From Variovorax sp. 54 (GTDB taxonomy: Bacteria > Pseudomonadota > Gammaproteobacteria > Burkholderiales > Burkholderiaceae_C), in assembly GCF_002754375.1 (NCBI RefSeq), contig NZ_PEFF01000001.1, forward strand, positions 1,612,001 through 1,676,000: a stretch of 64,000 bases of DNA, given 5' to 3'. Under the pieces are notes generated by a model that did not search any database, had not been told where the DNA came from, and was given only the letters and a program-made list of their open reading frames with translations. The translations under genes and the position numbers were made by a program. Of this stretch, positions 8,066 to 18,152 are shown one piece after another; the stretch's first letter is position 1; every line of letters starts with the position of its first letter.

Positions 8066-10030
8066 TCAGCGGCTGGGCTTGAACGCGCGCTTTTGCGCGT
8101 CGCGGGGCACGAACACCTTGCCCGGGCCACCGTGACCGGCGCCATTGCCGCGCGGTGCGAAACCTTCGCGGGGGGCAAAGCCCTCGCGGGGTGCAAAGCC
8201 TTCACGGGGCGCGAAGCCACCGCCTTCGCCGCGACCGCCGCCATGGCCGTGGCCACCGCGCGGGGCGCTGTCGCCCCAGCCCGGCTTGCGACCGTAGCCG
8301 CCACCACCGCCGCCATTGCCGCCTTCGTCACGACCGCCGCCGAAGCCGGCGTTGTTGCCGCCGCCATGGAAGCCGCGCGGGGCTTGGTGACCGTGGCTCG
8401 GAGCCGGGCCGCGTGCGTTGCGGTCGTTGAAGCCGCTGGCGCCGGCATAGCCGCCGCCGTTGTTGCCGCGGTAGCCACCGCCACCGCCGCCGCCTGCACC
8501 GCCGTTGCCGAACTTGCGGTCACGCGACTGGTTGTCGCCGCGGCCACCGCGGTACTCGCCCATCGGGGGACGCGATTGCGGCATGCGCTGTTGCGGCTCG
8601 AGGCCGGCAACCACTTCCGCCTTGAACTGCTGGCGGCTGTACTGCTCGATGTCCATGATCTTGCGGCGATCGCGGAACTCGGCGAACGTGATGGCCAGGC
8701 CATCGCGGCCGGCACGGCCGGTGCGGCCGATGCGGTGGGTGTAGTCCTCTGCCTTCATCGGCAGGCCGAAGTTGAAGACGTGGGTGATGGTCGGCACGTC
8801 GATGCCGCGGGCGGCAACGTCGGTGGCCACCAGGATCTGCACCTGGCCCTGGCGCAGTGCCATCAGGCGGCGGTTGCGCAGGCCCTGGCTCAGGGCGCCG
8901 TGCAGCGCGACAGCGCTGAAGCCTTCTTGCTGCAGGTCGTTGGCGAGGCCGTCGCACTCGACTTGCGTGCTGGCGAACACGATCGCCTGGTTGATGCTGG
9001 TGTCGCGCAGCCAGTGGTCGAGCAGCTTGCGCTTGTGCTGGCTGTTATCAGCCCAGTACAGCGACTGCTTGATGTTGGCGTGCTTCTCTTGCGGGCTGTC
9101 GATGGTGATGCGCTGCGGCTCGCGCATGACGCGCTGGGCCAGCTGCTGGATGCGCGGCGCGAAGGTGGCGCTGAACATCATCGTTTGCTGGCGCTCGATG
9201 GTGAGCTGGTTGACTTCGGCCAGGTCATCGGCAAAGCCGAGGTCGAGCATGCGGTCGGCTTCGTCGACGACCAGGAACTTGACCTGGTCGAGCTTGAGCT
9301 GCTGCGAGCGCTGCAGGTCGAGCAGACGGCCCGGCGTGGCCACCACGAGGTCGGCGTTCTGCAGCTTGGCGATCTGCAGCTGGTAAGGCATGCCGCCCAC
9401 CACGTTGGCGACGCGCAGGCCGCGGCAATGGCGAACCAGTTCGATGGCGTCGTGTGCAACTTGCTGCGCGAGTTCGCGCGTCGGGCACAGGATCAGGGCG
9501 CCAGGGGTGGCGGCCTTGAAATGACGGGTGTTGGTCGGGTCCTTGCGCTTGGGCTTCTTGAGCGGTGCTTCGCCGCGGGCAGCAGCTTCAGCGGCCAGGC
9601 GCTGGAACTCGGCCTTGGCTTCAGCTTCGGCTTCGGCCTGGCGCTTGAGCAGCGTGTGCAGCACGGGCAGCAGGAAGGCTGCGGTCTTGCCCGAACCGGT
9701 CTGGCTGGAAACCATCAGGTCGACAAAACGGGCCTTGCCGTCCTGGCCGGCTTCGCCGCCCATGGCAAGCGGGATCACCTTGTCTTGCACGGTCGTGGGC
9801 TGGGTAAAACCCAGGTCCGCCACGGCGGCGATCAGTTCGGGTGCGAGGCCCAGGCGGATGAAGCCGTTGGGCAGGCTGGGCTCTTCGGCCGCAGCGATCT
9901 CGGGAGCGGCTGCGTCGAGCGCATCGAGGATCGGAGCCTCGGACACGGTTTCCGCGACAGCGGTGAATTCGTTATGGGTAGCGGATTGCACAGGCGCGAG
10001 TTCGCCCTGCGCTTCAAAAGCGTCGGTCAT
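8066..10030 (-). CDS. rhlE: DEAD-box ATP-dependent RNA helicase RhlE
   Basis: A 654-residue helicase starting at MTDAFEAQGE; an in-frame ATG at 10114 is less likely. It has all the core motifs in order: Q-motif region GFTQPTTVQDKVIPLA, Walker A SQTGSGKT, PTRELAQQ, VDEADRMLDLGF (DEAD), SAT, and HRIGRTGRAG. An unusual insert of about 30 charged residues (AEAEAKAEFQ, then KKPKRKDP) sits between motif I and motif Ia. The C-terminal 170 residues are Gly/Arg-rich with four GFAPR(E/G) repeats, an RNA-binding tail. It acts in RNA remodelling, cold adaptation and ribosome assembly. A long leader precedes it. Confidence 0.92.
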   Translation of the reverse strand: MTDAFEAQGELAPVQSATHNEFTAVAETVSEAPILDALDAAAPEIAAAEEPSLPNGFIRLGLAPELIAAVADLGFTQPTTVQDKVIPLAMGGEAGQDGKARFVDLMVSSQTGSGKTAAFLLPVLHTLLKRQAEAEAEAKAEFQRLAAEAAARGEAPLKKPKRKDPTNTRHFKAATPGALILCPTRELAQQVAHDAIELVRHCRGLRVANVVGGMPYQLQIAKLQNADLVVATPGRLLDLQRSQQLKLDQVKFLVVDEADRMLDLGFADDLAEVNQLTIERQQTMMFSATFAPRIQQLAQRVMREPQRITIDSPQEKHANIKQSLYWADNSQHKRKLLDHWLRDTSINQAIVFASTQVECDGLANDLQQEGFSAVALHGALSQGLRNRRLMALRQGQVQILVATDVAARGIDVPTITHVFNFGLPMKAEDYTHRIGRTGRAGRDGLAITFAEFRDRRKIMDIEQYSRQQFKAEVVAGLEPQQRMPQSRPPMGEYRGGRGDNQSRDRKFGNGGAGGGGGGGYRGNNGGGYAGASGFNDRNARGPAPSHGHQAPRGFHGGGNNAGFGGGRDEGGNGGGGGGYGRKPGWGDSAPRGGHGHGGGRGEGGGFAPREGFAPREGFAPREGFAPRGNGAGHGGPGKVFVPRDAQKRAFKPSR

Positions 10031-10280
10031 GTAGATATCAATCTCAAACGCGAGCGCTGCCGTAGGCGGCGCCCCGTTGGTGGTTAAAAACATCAACCAT
10101 CCAACGACATTCAACTTCCGGCTTTCGTCGGAGGCTGCGGCCCTTTTTGATCAGCGAATGCGATCGGGCGCGGTGTGCAAGATAGGGAGATGCAAGAGAC
10201 GCTGATCTGTGTCCAAAGACGCGTTCAAATCAGCGAAGCCTGCGATTATGGCACGGCTTCGGGTTTTCACCTAATCGTTG
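10031..10280 (-). other. Long rhlE leader / promoter region
   Basis: 250 nt without a gene between orn (upstream on the minus strand) and rhlE. I see CATAAT-like -10 sequence near 10240 on the minus strand but no well-spaced -35, and no terminator hairpin for orn. If transcription starts there, the rhlE leader is about 200 nt, which is long enough for temperature- or helicase-dependent autoregulation. That last point is inference. Confidence 0.3.
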
Positions 10281-10877
10281 TCAATCTACCAAGCGCAGGA
10301 AGGTTTCCCGGTAGTGCGCCAGCTCCTCGATGGACTCGTGCACGTCGGCCAGCGCGGTGTGCGCCTGCTGCTTCTTGAAGGCGGTGTAGGCCGCAGGCTT
10401 CCAGCGCTTGGCCAGCTCCTTGAGGGTGCTGACGTCGAGGTTGCGGTAGTGAAAGTACGCCTCGAGCTTGGGCATGAACTTGACGAGGAAGCGCCGGTCC
10501 TGCCCGATGGTGTTGCCGCACATGGGCGAGCCGCTGCGGGGGATGTACTTGGCGATGAATTCGAGCAGCTGCTGCTCGGCCGCGGCTTCGTCCAGCGTGG
10601 AGGCTTTCACCTTGTCGATCAGGCCGCTGCGGCCGTGGGTGCCCTTGTTCCAGGCGTCCATGGCGTCGAGCACGGCGTCGCTCTGGTGAATGACGAGCAC
10701 GGGGCCGTCGATGCGGGGCGTGAGGTCGGGGCCGGTAACGACCACGGCGATCTCGAGCAGGCGCTCTTTCTCGGGGTCGAGGCCGCTCATTTCGCAGTCG
10801 AGCCAGACCAGGTTCTGGTCGCTTTTCTTCAGGGTGGGGGCGACTGCGGGGGGCGTCGGGTCAAGGGATTCGGGCAT
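10281..10877 (-). CDS. orn: Oligoribonuclease
   Basis: A 198-residue DEDDh 3'-5' exonuclease that degrades 2-5 nt RNA and linear dinucleotides such as pGpG to mononucleotides. Exo I motif [20 protein letters not shown] (about residues 25-44) supplies the first Asp and Glu. Exo II is near [20 protein letters not shown], and exo III near [20 protein letters not shown] has the catalytic His and Asp. The N-terminal 20 residues ([13 protein letters not shown]) are an extension over the usual 180-residue enzyme. It is divergent from the M48 protease with only 59 nt between them. Confidence 0.95.
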   Translation of the reverse strand: MPESLDPTPPAVAPTLKKSDQNLVWLDCEMSGLDPEKERLLEIAVVVTGPDLTPRIDGPVLVIHQSDAVLDAMDAWNKGTHGRSGLIDKVKASTLDEAAAEQQLLEFIAKYIPRSGSPMCGNTIGQDRRFLVKFMPKLEAYFHYRNLDVSTLKELAKRWKPAAYTAFKKQQAHTALADVHESIEELAHYRETFLRLVD

Positions 10878-10936
10878 CGCAGGATTGTCGTCGAAGGCCT
10901 GCGACGCGGTTTAGCGAGGACTAAACTCGCCGCTTC

Positions 10937-12205
10937 ATGATGTCCTACTCACTCATCTTCACCCTCGCTTTTGCGACGGCACTCGTTGCGGGCCTGCTCG
11001 TGAAGTTCTGGCTGGCCACCCGCCAGGTGCGCCACGTGGCGCGCCACCGCGGCGCCGTGCCGGCCGCCTTCGCGCAGACCATCACGCTGGCCGCGCACCA
11101 GAAGGCGGCCGACTACACCATCGCCAAGGCGCGCTTCGGGCTCATCGAGATGGCGTGGGGCGCCGCCCTGCTGCTGGGCTGGACGCTGCTCGGCGGGCTC
11201 GACATGCTGAACAAGCTGCTGCTGGTGTGGCTGGGCGGCGGCATGGTGCAGCAACTGGTGCTGCTGGCGGCCTTTGCACTCATCGGTGGCCTGCTGGAGT
11301 TGCCGTTCACGCTGTGGCAGACCTTCCGGCTCGAGGAGCGCTTCGGCTTCAACAAGATGACCTGGAAGCTCTGGCTCACCGACACCCTCAAGTCGACGCT
11401 GCTTGGCGCGCTGATCGGGCTGCCGATTGCGGCGCTGATCCTGTGGCTCATGGGCGCGGCCGGCACGCTCTGGTGGCTCTGGGCCTGGGGCGCCTGGATG
11501 GGCTTCAACCTGCTTCTGATGCTGATCTACCCGACCTTCATCGCGCCGCTGTTCAACAAGTTCAAGCCGCTGGACGACCCCACGCTCAAGGCGCGCGTCA
11601 CGGCGCTCATGAAGCGTTGCGGCTTCGCAGCCAAGGGCCTGTTCGTGATGGACGGCAGCACGCGCAGCGCGCACGCGAATGCGTACTTCACGGGCTTCGG
11701 CGCCAGCAAGCGCGTGGTGTTCTACGACACGCTGCTGCGCCAGCTCAACGCCGGCGAAGTCGAGGCCGTGCTCGCACACGAACTCGGCCACTTCAAGCAC
11801 CGCCACATCGTGAAGCGGCTGGTCGCGATGTTCGCACTGAGCCTGGCCGGTTTTGCGTTGCTGGGCTGGGTCTCGACCCAGGTCTGGTTCTACGCGGGCC
11901 TGGGCGTGCAGCCCAACCTGTCGCCGGCGGCGCCGAACAACGCGCTGGCGCTGCTGCTGTTCATGCTGGCCGTGCCGGTGTTCAGCTTCTTCGTCGCCCC
12001 GCTGCCGGCGCGCCTCTCGCGCAAGCACGAGTTCGAGGCCGACGCTTACGCCGTGGCACAGACCAGCGGCGCCGACCTGTCGGCCGCCCTGCTCAAGCTC
12101 TACCAGGACAACGCATCGACGCTCACGCCCGACCCGGTGTTCGTCAAGTTCTACTACTCCCACCCGCCCGCCTCCGAGCGCCTGGCGCGCATGACCGCGG
12201 CGTGA
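10937..12205 (+). CDS. M48 family integral-membrane metallopeptidase (Ste24-like)
   Basis: A 422-residue membrane protease with an N-terminal M48_N-type domain containing several hydrophobic helices (about residues 5-25, 68-92, 105-122, 155-200). The zinc motif LAHELGHFKHRH gives H281-E-x-x-H285, and the third ligand is the first Glu of EFEAD (365-369). This is the full CAAX-protease/Ste24 architecture, not the shorter HtpX type. Likely role: membrane protein quality control in the inner membrane. It is followed after 37 nt by the pterin dehydratase gene and then rsgA on the same strand. Confidence 0.9.
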   Translation: MMSYSLIFTLAFATALVAGLLVKFWLATRQVRHVARHRGAVPAAFAQTITLAAHQKAADYTIAKARFGLIEMAWGAALLLGWTLLGGLDMLNKLLLVWLGGGMVQQLVLLAAFALIGGLLELPFTLWQTFRLEERFGFNKMTWKLWLTDTLKSTLLGALIGLPIAALILWLMGAAGTLWWLWAWGAWMGFNLLLMLIYPTFIAPLFNKFKPLDDPTLKARVTALMKRCGFAAKGLFVMDGSTRSAHANAYFTGFGASKRVVFYDTLLRQLNAGEVEAVLAHELGHFKHRHIVKRLVAMFALSLAGFALLGWVSTQVWFYAGLGVQPNLSPAAPNNALALLLFMLAVPVFSFFVAPLPARLSRKHEFEADAYAVAQTSGADLSAALLKLYQDNASTLTPDPVFVKFYYSHPPASERLARMTAA

Positions 12206-12242
12206 TCGGCCCCTTCAAATTCTTTCTTCTTCGAAGCGCACC

Positions 12243-12593
12243 ATGAGCAGCATGTTCAAACCCAAGGACTGGAAAAACCTCCCGCCCCGCAAGGCCCTGA
12301 GCGCCACCGAGATCGTCTCGGGCCTGGCCCAGCTCGACGGCTGGAAGCTCACCGGCGACGGCGCCGATGTGGCCATCGAGAAGACCTTCACCTTCGCCAA
12401 CTACTTCGAGACCATCGCCTTCGTGAACGCACTGGCCATGGTGGCCCACACGCAAGACCACCACCCCGACCTGTCGGTGCACTACAACCGCTGCGTGGTG
12501 CGCTTCAACACGCACGACGTGAACGGTCTCTCGGTCACCGATTTCGATTGCGCTCGGCAGGCCGACGCGCTGGTTGCGAGCCCCGCCGCATGA
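12243..12593 (+). CDS. phhB: 4a-hydroxytetrahydrobiopterin dehydratase
   Basis: A 116-residue pterin-4a-carbinolamine dehydratase. The signature H-T-Q-D-H-H-P-D near residue 77, followed by THDVNGLSVTDFDCA, holds the conserved catalytic histidines and the dimer motif. It recycles the pterin made by phenylalanine hydroxylase. No phhA is nearby, so here it rides in an operon with the M48 protease and rsgA. The length is typical. Confidence 0.9.
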   Translation: MSSMFKPKDWKNLPPRKALSATEIVSGLAQLDGWKLTGDGADVAIEKTFTFANYFETIAFVNALAMVAHTQDHHPDLSVHYNRCVVRFNTHDVNGLSVTDFDCARQADALVASPAA

Positions 12594-12605
12594 GGATGCA
12601 CGCCT

Positions 12606-13565
12606 GTGGCTAAGCCGGGCCGCGCCGCCTTCACCCCCGCAGCACACAACACGGGGAAGGCGCACCACGACGGCCTCGTCGTCGCCAGCCACGGGCGTCA
12701 CTGCCTCGTCGAAACGCCCACGGGCGAGCGGCTGATCTGCCATCCGCGCGGCAAGAAGAGCCAGGCCGTGGTCGGCGACCGCGTGCGTTGGCAGGCCACC
12801 GAAGACGAAGGCACCATCGAAGAGGTGCTGCCGCGCCGCAACCTCTTCTACCGCCAGGACGAGATCCGCACCAAGTCGTTCGCGGCCAACCTCGACCATG
12901 TGCTGATCCTGATCGCGGCCGAGCCGGAGTTTTCCGAACACCAGTTGGCGCGTGCACTGATCGCGGCCGAGGCCCAACGCATCACGCCCATCATCGCGCT
13001 CAACAAGAGCGACCTCGTCGAACCCTTTGCGCGCGCCTGGAACAAGCTGGCGCCCTACCGCCGCATGCACCACGGCGTGCTGCCGCTGTCGCTCAAGGCC
13101 TCGGGCGAGACCGATTACGCGTCGTTGATGAAGCTGCTGGCGGGCAAGTCGACCCTGGTGCTCGGCCCGTCCGGCTCGGGCAAGAGCACGCTCACCAACC
13201 TGCTGGTGCCCGGTGCGAGCGTGCTGACGCAAGAGATTTCGCAGGCGCTCAACTCGGGCAAGCACACGACCACCAGCACCACCTGGTACTGGATCGACGA
13301 GGCCCGCACCACGGGCCTCATCGACTCGCCGGGCTTCCAGGAATTCGGCCTGAACCACATCGAGCCGATGCAGCTCGCCGGCCTCATGCCCGACATCGCC
13401 GAGCACACGGGCGACTGCAAGTTCTACAACTGCACCCACCTGCACGAGCCCGGCTGCGGCGTGATCTCGAACGTCGAAACGCCGACGCAACCCGGCCCGA
13501 TCAGCGCGTCGCGCTACAGGATCTACGGCGAGCTGTTCGCCGAGCTGAGCCAGACGCGCTACTGA
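12606..13565 (+). CDS. rsgA: Ribosome small subunit-dependent GTPase A
   Basis: A 319-residue circularly permuted GTPase that assists late 30S subunit maturation. An N-terminal OB-fold (about 20-75) precedes G4 NKSD (133-136), G1 GPSGSGKST (187-195) and G3 DSPG (240-243), the permuted order diagnostic of RsgA. The zinc finger near 271-284 has C271, C276, H278 or H280 and C284. The start is a GTG 12 nt after the phhB stop, the only reasonable start before the OB-fold. It converges with the hypothetical gene at 13591. Confidence 0.94.
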   Translation: MAKPGRAAFTPAAHNTGKAHHDGLVVASHGRHCLVETPTGERLICHPRGKKSQAVVGDRVRWQATEDEGTIEEVLPRRNLFYRQDEIRTKSFAANLDHVLILIAAEPEFSEHQLARALIAAEAQRITPIIALNKSDLVEPFARAWNKLAPYRRMHHGVLPLSLKASGETDYASLMKLLAGKSTLVLGPSGSGKSTLTNLLVPGASVLTQEISQALNSGKHTTTSTTWYWIDEARTTGLIDSPGFQEFGLNHIEPMQLAGLMPDIAEHTGDCKFYNCTHLHEPGCGVISNVETPTQPGPISASRYRIYGELFAELSQTRY

Positions 13566-13590
13566 CGCCGCACCGAGGGGCCGGCTGCGC

Positions 13591-14616
13591 TCAGGCCAGC
13601 CAGGTGCGGTACGACTTCCAGGTCGGGTCGAAGGCAAGGTCGAGCGTCACCGGCAACTCCAACGCGTCCTGAACCGATTGCGCATGCGCAATGGCCGCCT
13701 GCGGATCGGCCACATGGAAGTGAACAGTGCGAACGCCCTCCTCCAGCACGATGTGCGTGCAGCAGCCTTCGCCGTGCGTCTGCAGCAGTGCGGTCAGCCG
13801 GTCTTCGTAGACACGGGCCTCGTCCAGTTCTTCGCCCGATTCGACGGGGACAGCGGCCGACAGCCTATGCCCCAGGTCGGCACGCCCGAGCAGCGCAGTT
13901 GCGGCATCGTTTCGCATGACGACCGCCTCGACCTCGCTGCCGTCCTCGGCAGTGCGCGTGGCGGTCAGGCCGGACCAACCGTGCTCGCCTGCGGGAAACA
14001 CGCCCGTGTGGCCCAGATCCTCGCGCCAGCATGCATCAAACAGCGCCACGAAGTCGTCGAGCGGCACGCCATCGAAATCCGCTTGCGCATCGGCCTCGAC
14101 ATGATCGACCGGCCCGACCTTCACGGCGAAGTCGTACTCGCCCAGGATGTGGTCGAGCATGATCAGGCTCATGTGGCGCGCGTGGTCCTGCATGTCCATC
14201 GGAATGGGCTTGGCAAAGCCGAGCTCCAGCGCCACCCGCCCCCTGTAGGGCTCGTGCTTCACGAGCACGTCCGAGCTGGCCAGTTCGAAGTCGTTCATGC
14301 GCATGCTGAACCCTTCGCGCATGCGCTGCCGGAAAGCCTCCACCGCGACCTGGGGCAACGGGGGCGCGCTGTGCACCAGCGCCATGAGGTCCTCGAAATC
14401 GGCTTCGGCGCCATGCGCCGTCAACACGAGCGTGAAAGTCGGCGGGTCGCCCAGCACTTCGGCCGCCAGGTTCGGAAAGAAGGGCTGCAGCAGCGCGTTC
14501 AGTTCGCCCACGAGCGCAGGGCCGGACAAGGACTGCAGGCTCTCGAGCTTGTCGCTCAAGGCTTGCCAGAACGATGCGCAGGCAATGGCGCGCGGATCGG
14601 CATGAAGGGTCGACAT
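13591..14616 (-). CDS. Hypothetical protein, conserved-looking
   Basis: 341 residues, soluble, acidic, no signal peptide or membrane segment. The start MSTLHADPRA was chosen because the frame upstream of it overlaps hisC and reads as Ser/Cys/Arg-rich noise. The end, FDPTWKSYRTWLA, loosely resembles the ending of DUF695-type proteins, but that is a weak impression. It lies 22 nt downstream of hisC on the same strand and is probably in its transcript. I do not recognise a catalytic motif. Confidence 0.72.
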   Translation of the reverse strand: MSTLHADPRAIACASFWQALSDKLESLQSLSGPALVGELNALLQPFFPNLAAEVLGDPPTFTLVLTAHGAEADFEDLMALVHSAPPLPQVAVEAFRQRMREGFSMRMNDFELASSDVLVKHEPYRGRVALELGFAKPIPMDMQDHARHMSLIMLDHILGEYDFAVKVGPVDHVEADAQADFDGVPLDDFVALFDACWREDLGHTGVFPAGEHGWSGLTATRTAEDGSEVEAVVMRNDAATALLGRADLGHRLSAAVPVESGEELDEARVYEDRLTALLQTHGEGCCTHIVLEEGVRTVHFHVADPQAAIAHAQSVQDALELPVTLDLAFDPTWKSYRTWLA

Positions 14617-14638
14617 CGACAAGCTTTCTCTCAGGGTT

Positions 14639-15724
14639 TCAGGCCAGGATTTCTTGCAGGCACTGCACGAGCGTGCTGCACTGGTGCCGCGTGCCGATGC
14701 TGATGCGCAGGTACTGCGCGATGCGCGGCTGCTTGAAATGCCGCACCAGCACGGCACGCTCGCGCAGCAAGGCGGCCAGCTCGGCCGCATCGCGCTGCGG
14801 GTGCCGCGCGAACACGAAGTTGGCCTGCGACGGCAGCACCTCGAAGCCCAGGTCTTCGAGTTGGAGGCTCAGGCCTTCGCGCGTGTCGACGACCTGGTCG
14901 CGTGTTTTGCGGAACCACGCCTCGTCGTCGAGCGAGGCCACGGCACCGGCGGAGGCCAGCCGGTCGATCGGGTACGAGTTGAAGCTGTCCTTGACCCGCA
15001 CGAGTGCATCGATCAGGTGCGCCTGCCCGCAGGCGAAACCGACCCGCAAGCCGGCCAGCGAGCGCGACTTGGACAGGGTCTGCACCACGAGCAGGTTCGG
15101 GTGGCAACCGATGAGCGAGAGCGCGCTCTCGCCGCCGAAATCGACATACGCCTCGTCGACCAACACCACGCGATCGGGGCACGCAGCAAGAAGCTGTTCG
15201 ATGCGCGCCAGTGGCTGGCCGATGCCGGTCGGCGCGTTCGGGTTGGCGATGACGATGCCGCCGCAGCCCTGGCGGGCACGCGCCGCGAACGCATCGATGT
15301 CGATGCGCAGGCCGCCATCGACCGGCAACTGCTCGCAGGCGATGCCGTAGAGCTGGGCATAGACCTTGTAGAAGCTGTAGCTCACGTCGGGCATCAGCAG
15401 CGGTTCGGCCTGCTGGAAGAAGGCGAAGAACGCATGGGCGAGGACTTCGTCCGAGCCATTGCCAGCGAACACCTCGCCGACCTGCAGGCCGTGGCGGCGC
15501 GCGACGGCTTCGCGCAGCGCGAGCGACGTGGGGTCGGGGTAACGCTCGAGGCCGTCGGCGGCCGCGCGCTGGATCGCCGCAATGGCGCTCGGCGACGGCG
15601 GGTACGGGTTCTCGTTGGTGTTGAGCTTGACGAGGTGGGCGATGCGCGGCTGCTCGCCGGGCACGTAAGGCTCGAGCGCGCCGATGCGCGGGCTCCAGAA
15701 GGCCGGTGCGGGCGGGGTGGTCAT
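14639..15724 (-). CDS. hisC: Histidinol-phosphate aminotransferase
   Basis: A 361-residue PLP-dependent class I/II aminotransferase. Motifs: [13 protein letters not shown] near residue 33, [12 protein letters not shown] near 88, ANPNAPTG near 160, [10 protein letters not shown] near 192, and the PLP lysine in [14 protein letters not shown] near 218. It transfers the amino group from glutamate to imidazole acetol phosphate in histidine synthesis. It stands outside a his operon, 4 nt after a CobD/CbiB-family gene. HisC is homologous to the threonine-phosphate decarboxylase of cobalamin synthesis, so that alternative was considered; the motifs fit HisC better. Confidence 0.9.
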   Translation of the reverse strand: MTTPPAPAFWSPRIGALEPYVPGEQPRIAHLVKLNTNENPYPPSPSAIAAIQRAAADGLERYPDPTSLALREAVARRHGLQVGEVFAGNGSDEVLAHAFFAFFQQAEPLLMPDVSYSFYKVYAQLYGIACEQLPVDGGLRIDIDAFAARARQGCGGIVIANPNAPTGIGQPLARIEQLLAACPDRVVLVDEAYVDFGGESALSLIGCHPNLLVVQTLSKSRSLAGLRVGFACGQAHLIDALVRVKDSFNSYPIDRLASAGAVASLDDEAWFRKTRDQVVDTREGLSLQLEDLGFEVLPSQANFVFARHPQRDAAELAALLRERAVLVRHFKQPRIAQYLRISIGTRHQCSTLVQCLQEILA

Positions 15725-15728
15725 GGGG

Positions 15729-16730
15729 TCAACCGAGCAGGCGCGCGAGCGTGAGCAAGGCCAACAGCACCATCCACATCACGACCGATCGCCAGACCAG
15801 GCCGACCACGCTGCGCAGGTGACCGGGCTCGGGCTCGCGGCCTGGCGTGCTGCCGCTGTCGAGGCGCCGCCCGACGCTCGGCGACTCACCGGCCTGCGCG
15901 CGCGACAGCGGATCGACCACCGGGATCGGGCTCAGCGAGCCGCCGCCCAGGCGCACATTCACGGCGCCGGACGTGGCCGCAAGGATCACGCCGTCGTTCT
16001 CGTTGGGGAAGCGCCGCGCGTCGTTGCGCCAGCAGTCGATGGCCTCTTCGAAGCTGCCGACCACGGCAAAGCCGAGCGCGGTGATGCGCGCAGGCAACCA
16101 GTCGACGGCATGCCAGGCGCGCTCTGCCGCGTCCTGCACCGCCACGCTCGAAGGCTGCACCGGGGCGCCGTTCTTGTGCGCCCAGTAGCGCGCGACAAAC
16201 TCGCTCATGCGATAGAACACCGCGCCCGCCGGCCCCAGGCCGAGGGCGGCGAGCACCGAGAACCAGGCCAGCACGCCGAAGACATGGCGATGCGCCGCAA
16301 TGACCGAATGCTCGATCACATGGCGCACGATTTCGCTGCGCGGCAACTCGGCGGCATCGACGCCCTGCCAGTGCGCCAGCAGCGAGCGCGCGAGCGGCTC
16401 GTCGCCCTCGTCGAGCGCGTCGCGGATGTCGGTGAAATGGTGGCTGAACTGGCGAAAGCCGAGCGTCATGTAGAGCACCGCGACGCTCCACAGCACGGCG
16501 AAGGGCAGGCCCAGCGTGAGTACCAGCAGCCAATGCACGCCCAGCGACAACAGCGTGGGCACGAACACTGCGAGCCCCCAGGCGATCCATCCGTGGTGCG
16601 GCTTGCCCGCATCGAAGTTGCGGCTGGTCCAGCGCGTCCACGCCAGAACGCCGCCGTACACGGGGTTGTGCGGGCCCAACGGCCGCACCTGCTCGATCAG
16701 CAACGCGCACAGGATGGCAAAGAAGCTCAT
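15729..16730 (-). CDS. CobD/CbiB family integral membrane protein
   Basis: A 333-residue membrane protein starting [17 protein letters not shown]. It has hydrophobic segments near residues 2-12, 48-92 and 150-175 and a C-terminal anchor ([14 protein letters not shown]). The middle reads [20 protein letters not shown], the CobD/CbiB-type PARxTA motif. True CbiB attaches aminopropanol to adenosylcobyric acid. No other cobalamin genes are here, and the family in this group also resembles the AmpE branch, so the actual function is uncertain. It is translationally close to hisC and lies 58 nt from the NUDIX gene. Confidence 0.8.
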   Translation of the reverse strand: MSFFAILCALLIEQVRPLGPHNPVYGGVLAWTRWTSRNFDAGKPHHGWIAWGLAVFVPTLLSLGVHWLLVLTLGLPFAVLWSVAVLYMTLGFRQFSHHFTDIRDALDEGDEPLARSLLAHWQGVDAAELPRSEIVRHVIEHSVIAAHRHVFGVLAWFSVLAALGLGPAGAVFYRMSEFVARYWAHKNGAPVQPSSVAVQDAAERAWHAVDWLPARITALGFAVVGSFEEAIDCWRNDARRFPNENDGVILAATSGAVNVRLGGGSLSPIPVVDPLSRAQAGESPSVGRRLDSGSTPGREPEPGHLRSVVGLVWRSVVMWMVLLALLTLARLLG

Positions 16731-16788
16731 CCTTCGATGATAGCGAGAGCACCTGAAGGTTTTGGCCTCAGGTTGCGCCCGATCAGGT

Positions 16789-17532
16789 TCAGGCGGCGAG
16801 GAAGCGGTAGAGGTTGCGCAGCATGCCCGCCGTGGCGCCCCAAACGAAGCGCTCGTGCGGACCATCGACGTACGGCATCGAGTACCACGTGCGACGGACA
16901 CCATCGGTGGCACTGACGGCGTGGCGGCGGTGGTTGGCCGGGTCCATCAGCCAGGCGAGCGGCACCTCGAAAGCCTCCGCCACTTCGAAGGGATTGATGT
17001 CCAGCACGAAGTCAGGCTGCACCAGCGCGACCACCGGGGTCACGACGAAGGAGGTGACGGTCGTGTAGGTCGGCAAGGTGCCGAGCACTTCGATGAACTG
17101 CGCCGACAGGCCCACTTCTTCCCAGGCTTCGCGCAGCGCGGCGGCCTGGATGTTGGCGTCTTCGGGGTCGACGCGCCCGCCGGGAAATGCGACCTGGCCC
17201 GAGTGGGTCGACAGGTGCGTGGTGCGCTCGGTGAGCAGCACGGTCGCGCCTTGCGGGCGCTGCACGATCGGCACCAGCACGGCGGCCTGGGCCGGCACCC
17301 GGTCGCTCATGCGGGGCTCGCGGCGCAGCTCGGGCGTCCAAACGGGCGGCGAGGCAAAGCGTGTGCGCAGGGCCGTGGCCGTCAGCTGCGCCGGCGCCAC
17401 GGCCGGCAGACCGTCGCTTCCATCCACGAAGGGCACCTGGCGCGGGTCGATCTGCAGCAACGCGGGCGGCACCACGGCATTGACGGGTTCGACGACGGCG
17501 GAGGGCGTGGGGGCGGAAGTGGAGGAGGTCAA
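16789..17532 (-). CDS. NUDIX hydrolase, CoA pyrophosphatase type
   Basis: About 247 residues from a TTG at 17532; the start is uncertain, since no clear ribosome site precedes it and an ATG at 17313 would give only 174 residues. Conservation-like features (DPRQVPFVDG) argue for the longer form. It carries the coenzyme A pyrophosphatase signature LLTERTTHLSTHSGQVAFPGG, then the NUDIX box with REAWEEVGL. Such enzymes split CoA or its disulfide into phosphopantetheine and 3',5'-ADP. It follows the rplS terminator on the same strand. Confidence 0.8.
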   Translation of the reverse strand: MTSSTSAPTPSAVVEPVNAVVPPALLQIDPRQVPFVDGSDGLPAVAPAQLTATALRTRFASPPVWTPELRREPRMSDRVPAQAAVLVPIVQRPQGATVLLTERTTHLSTHSGQVAFPGGRVDPEDANIQAAALREAWEEVGLSAQFIEVLGTLPTYTTVTSFVVTPVVALVQPDFVLDINPFEVAEAFEVPLAWLMDPANHRRHAVSATDGVRRTWYSMPYVDGPHERFVWGATAGMLRNLYRFLAA

Positions 17533-17610
17533 GAGAGGATGCGGCCTGTGTCGGGATGAAAGGAGTAGAGCGTAAAAATGAAAAGCTGTCTTGAAGCGCA
17601 GCGCCAACGC

Positions 17611-17637
17611 AAAAAGCCGCCAGAACGGCGGCTTTTT
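17611..17637 (-). terminator. Rho-independent terminator of rplS operon
   Basis: Perfect arms AAAAAGCCGCC (17611-17621) and GGCGGCTTTTT (17627-17637) with a 5-nt loop, 23 nt beyond the rplS stop. Confidence 0.9.
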
Positions 17638-17659
17638 GAGCAGAAGGGACGGCGGCTGA

Positions 17660-18043
<384 letters not shown>

Positions 18044-18152
18044 GATTTCCTGATAGTCGATCGTTTCGGGCTGCACTAAAGGCGCCGTGGCTTTGGCGGA
18101 AGAACCACCAACAAACCGGGCGCGGCCGGACAGAGGATCGGGGAACCGCGAA

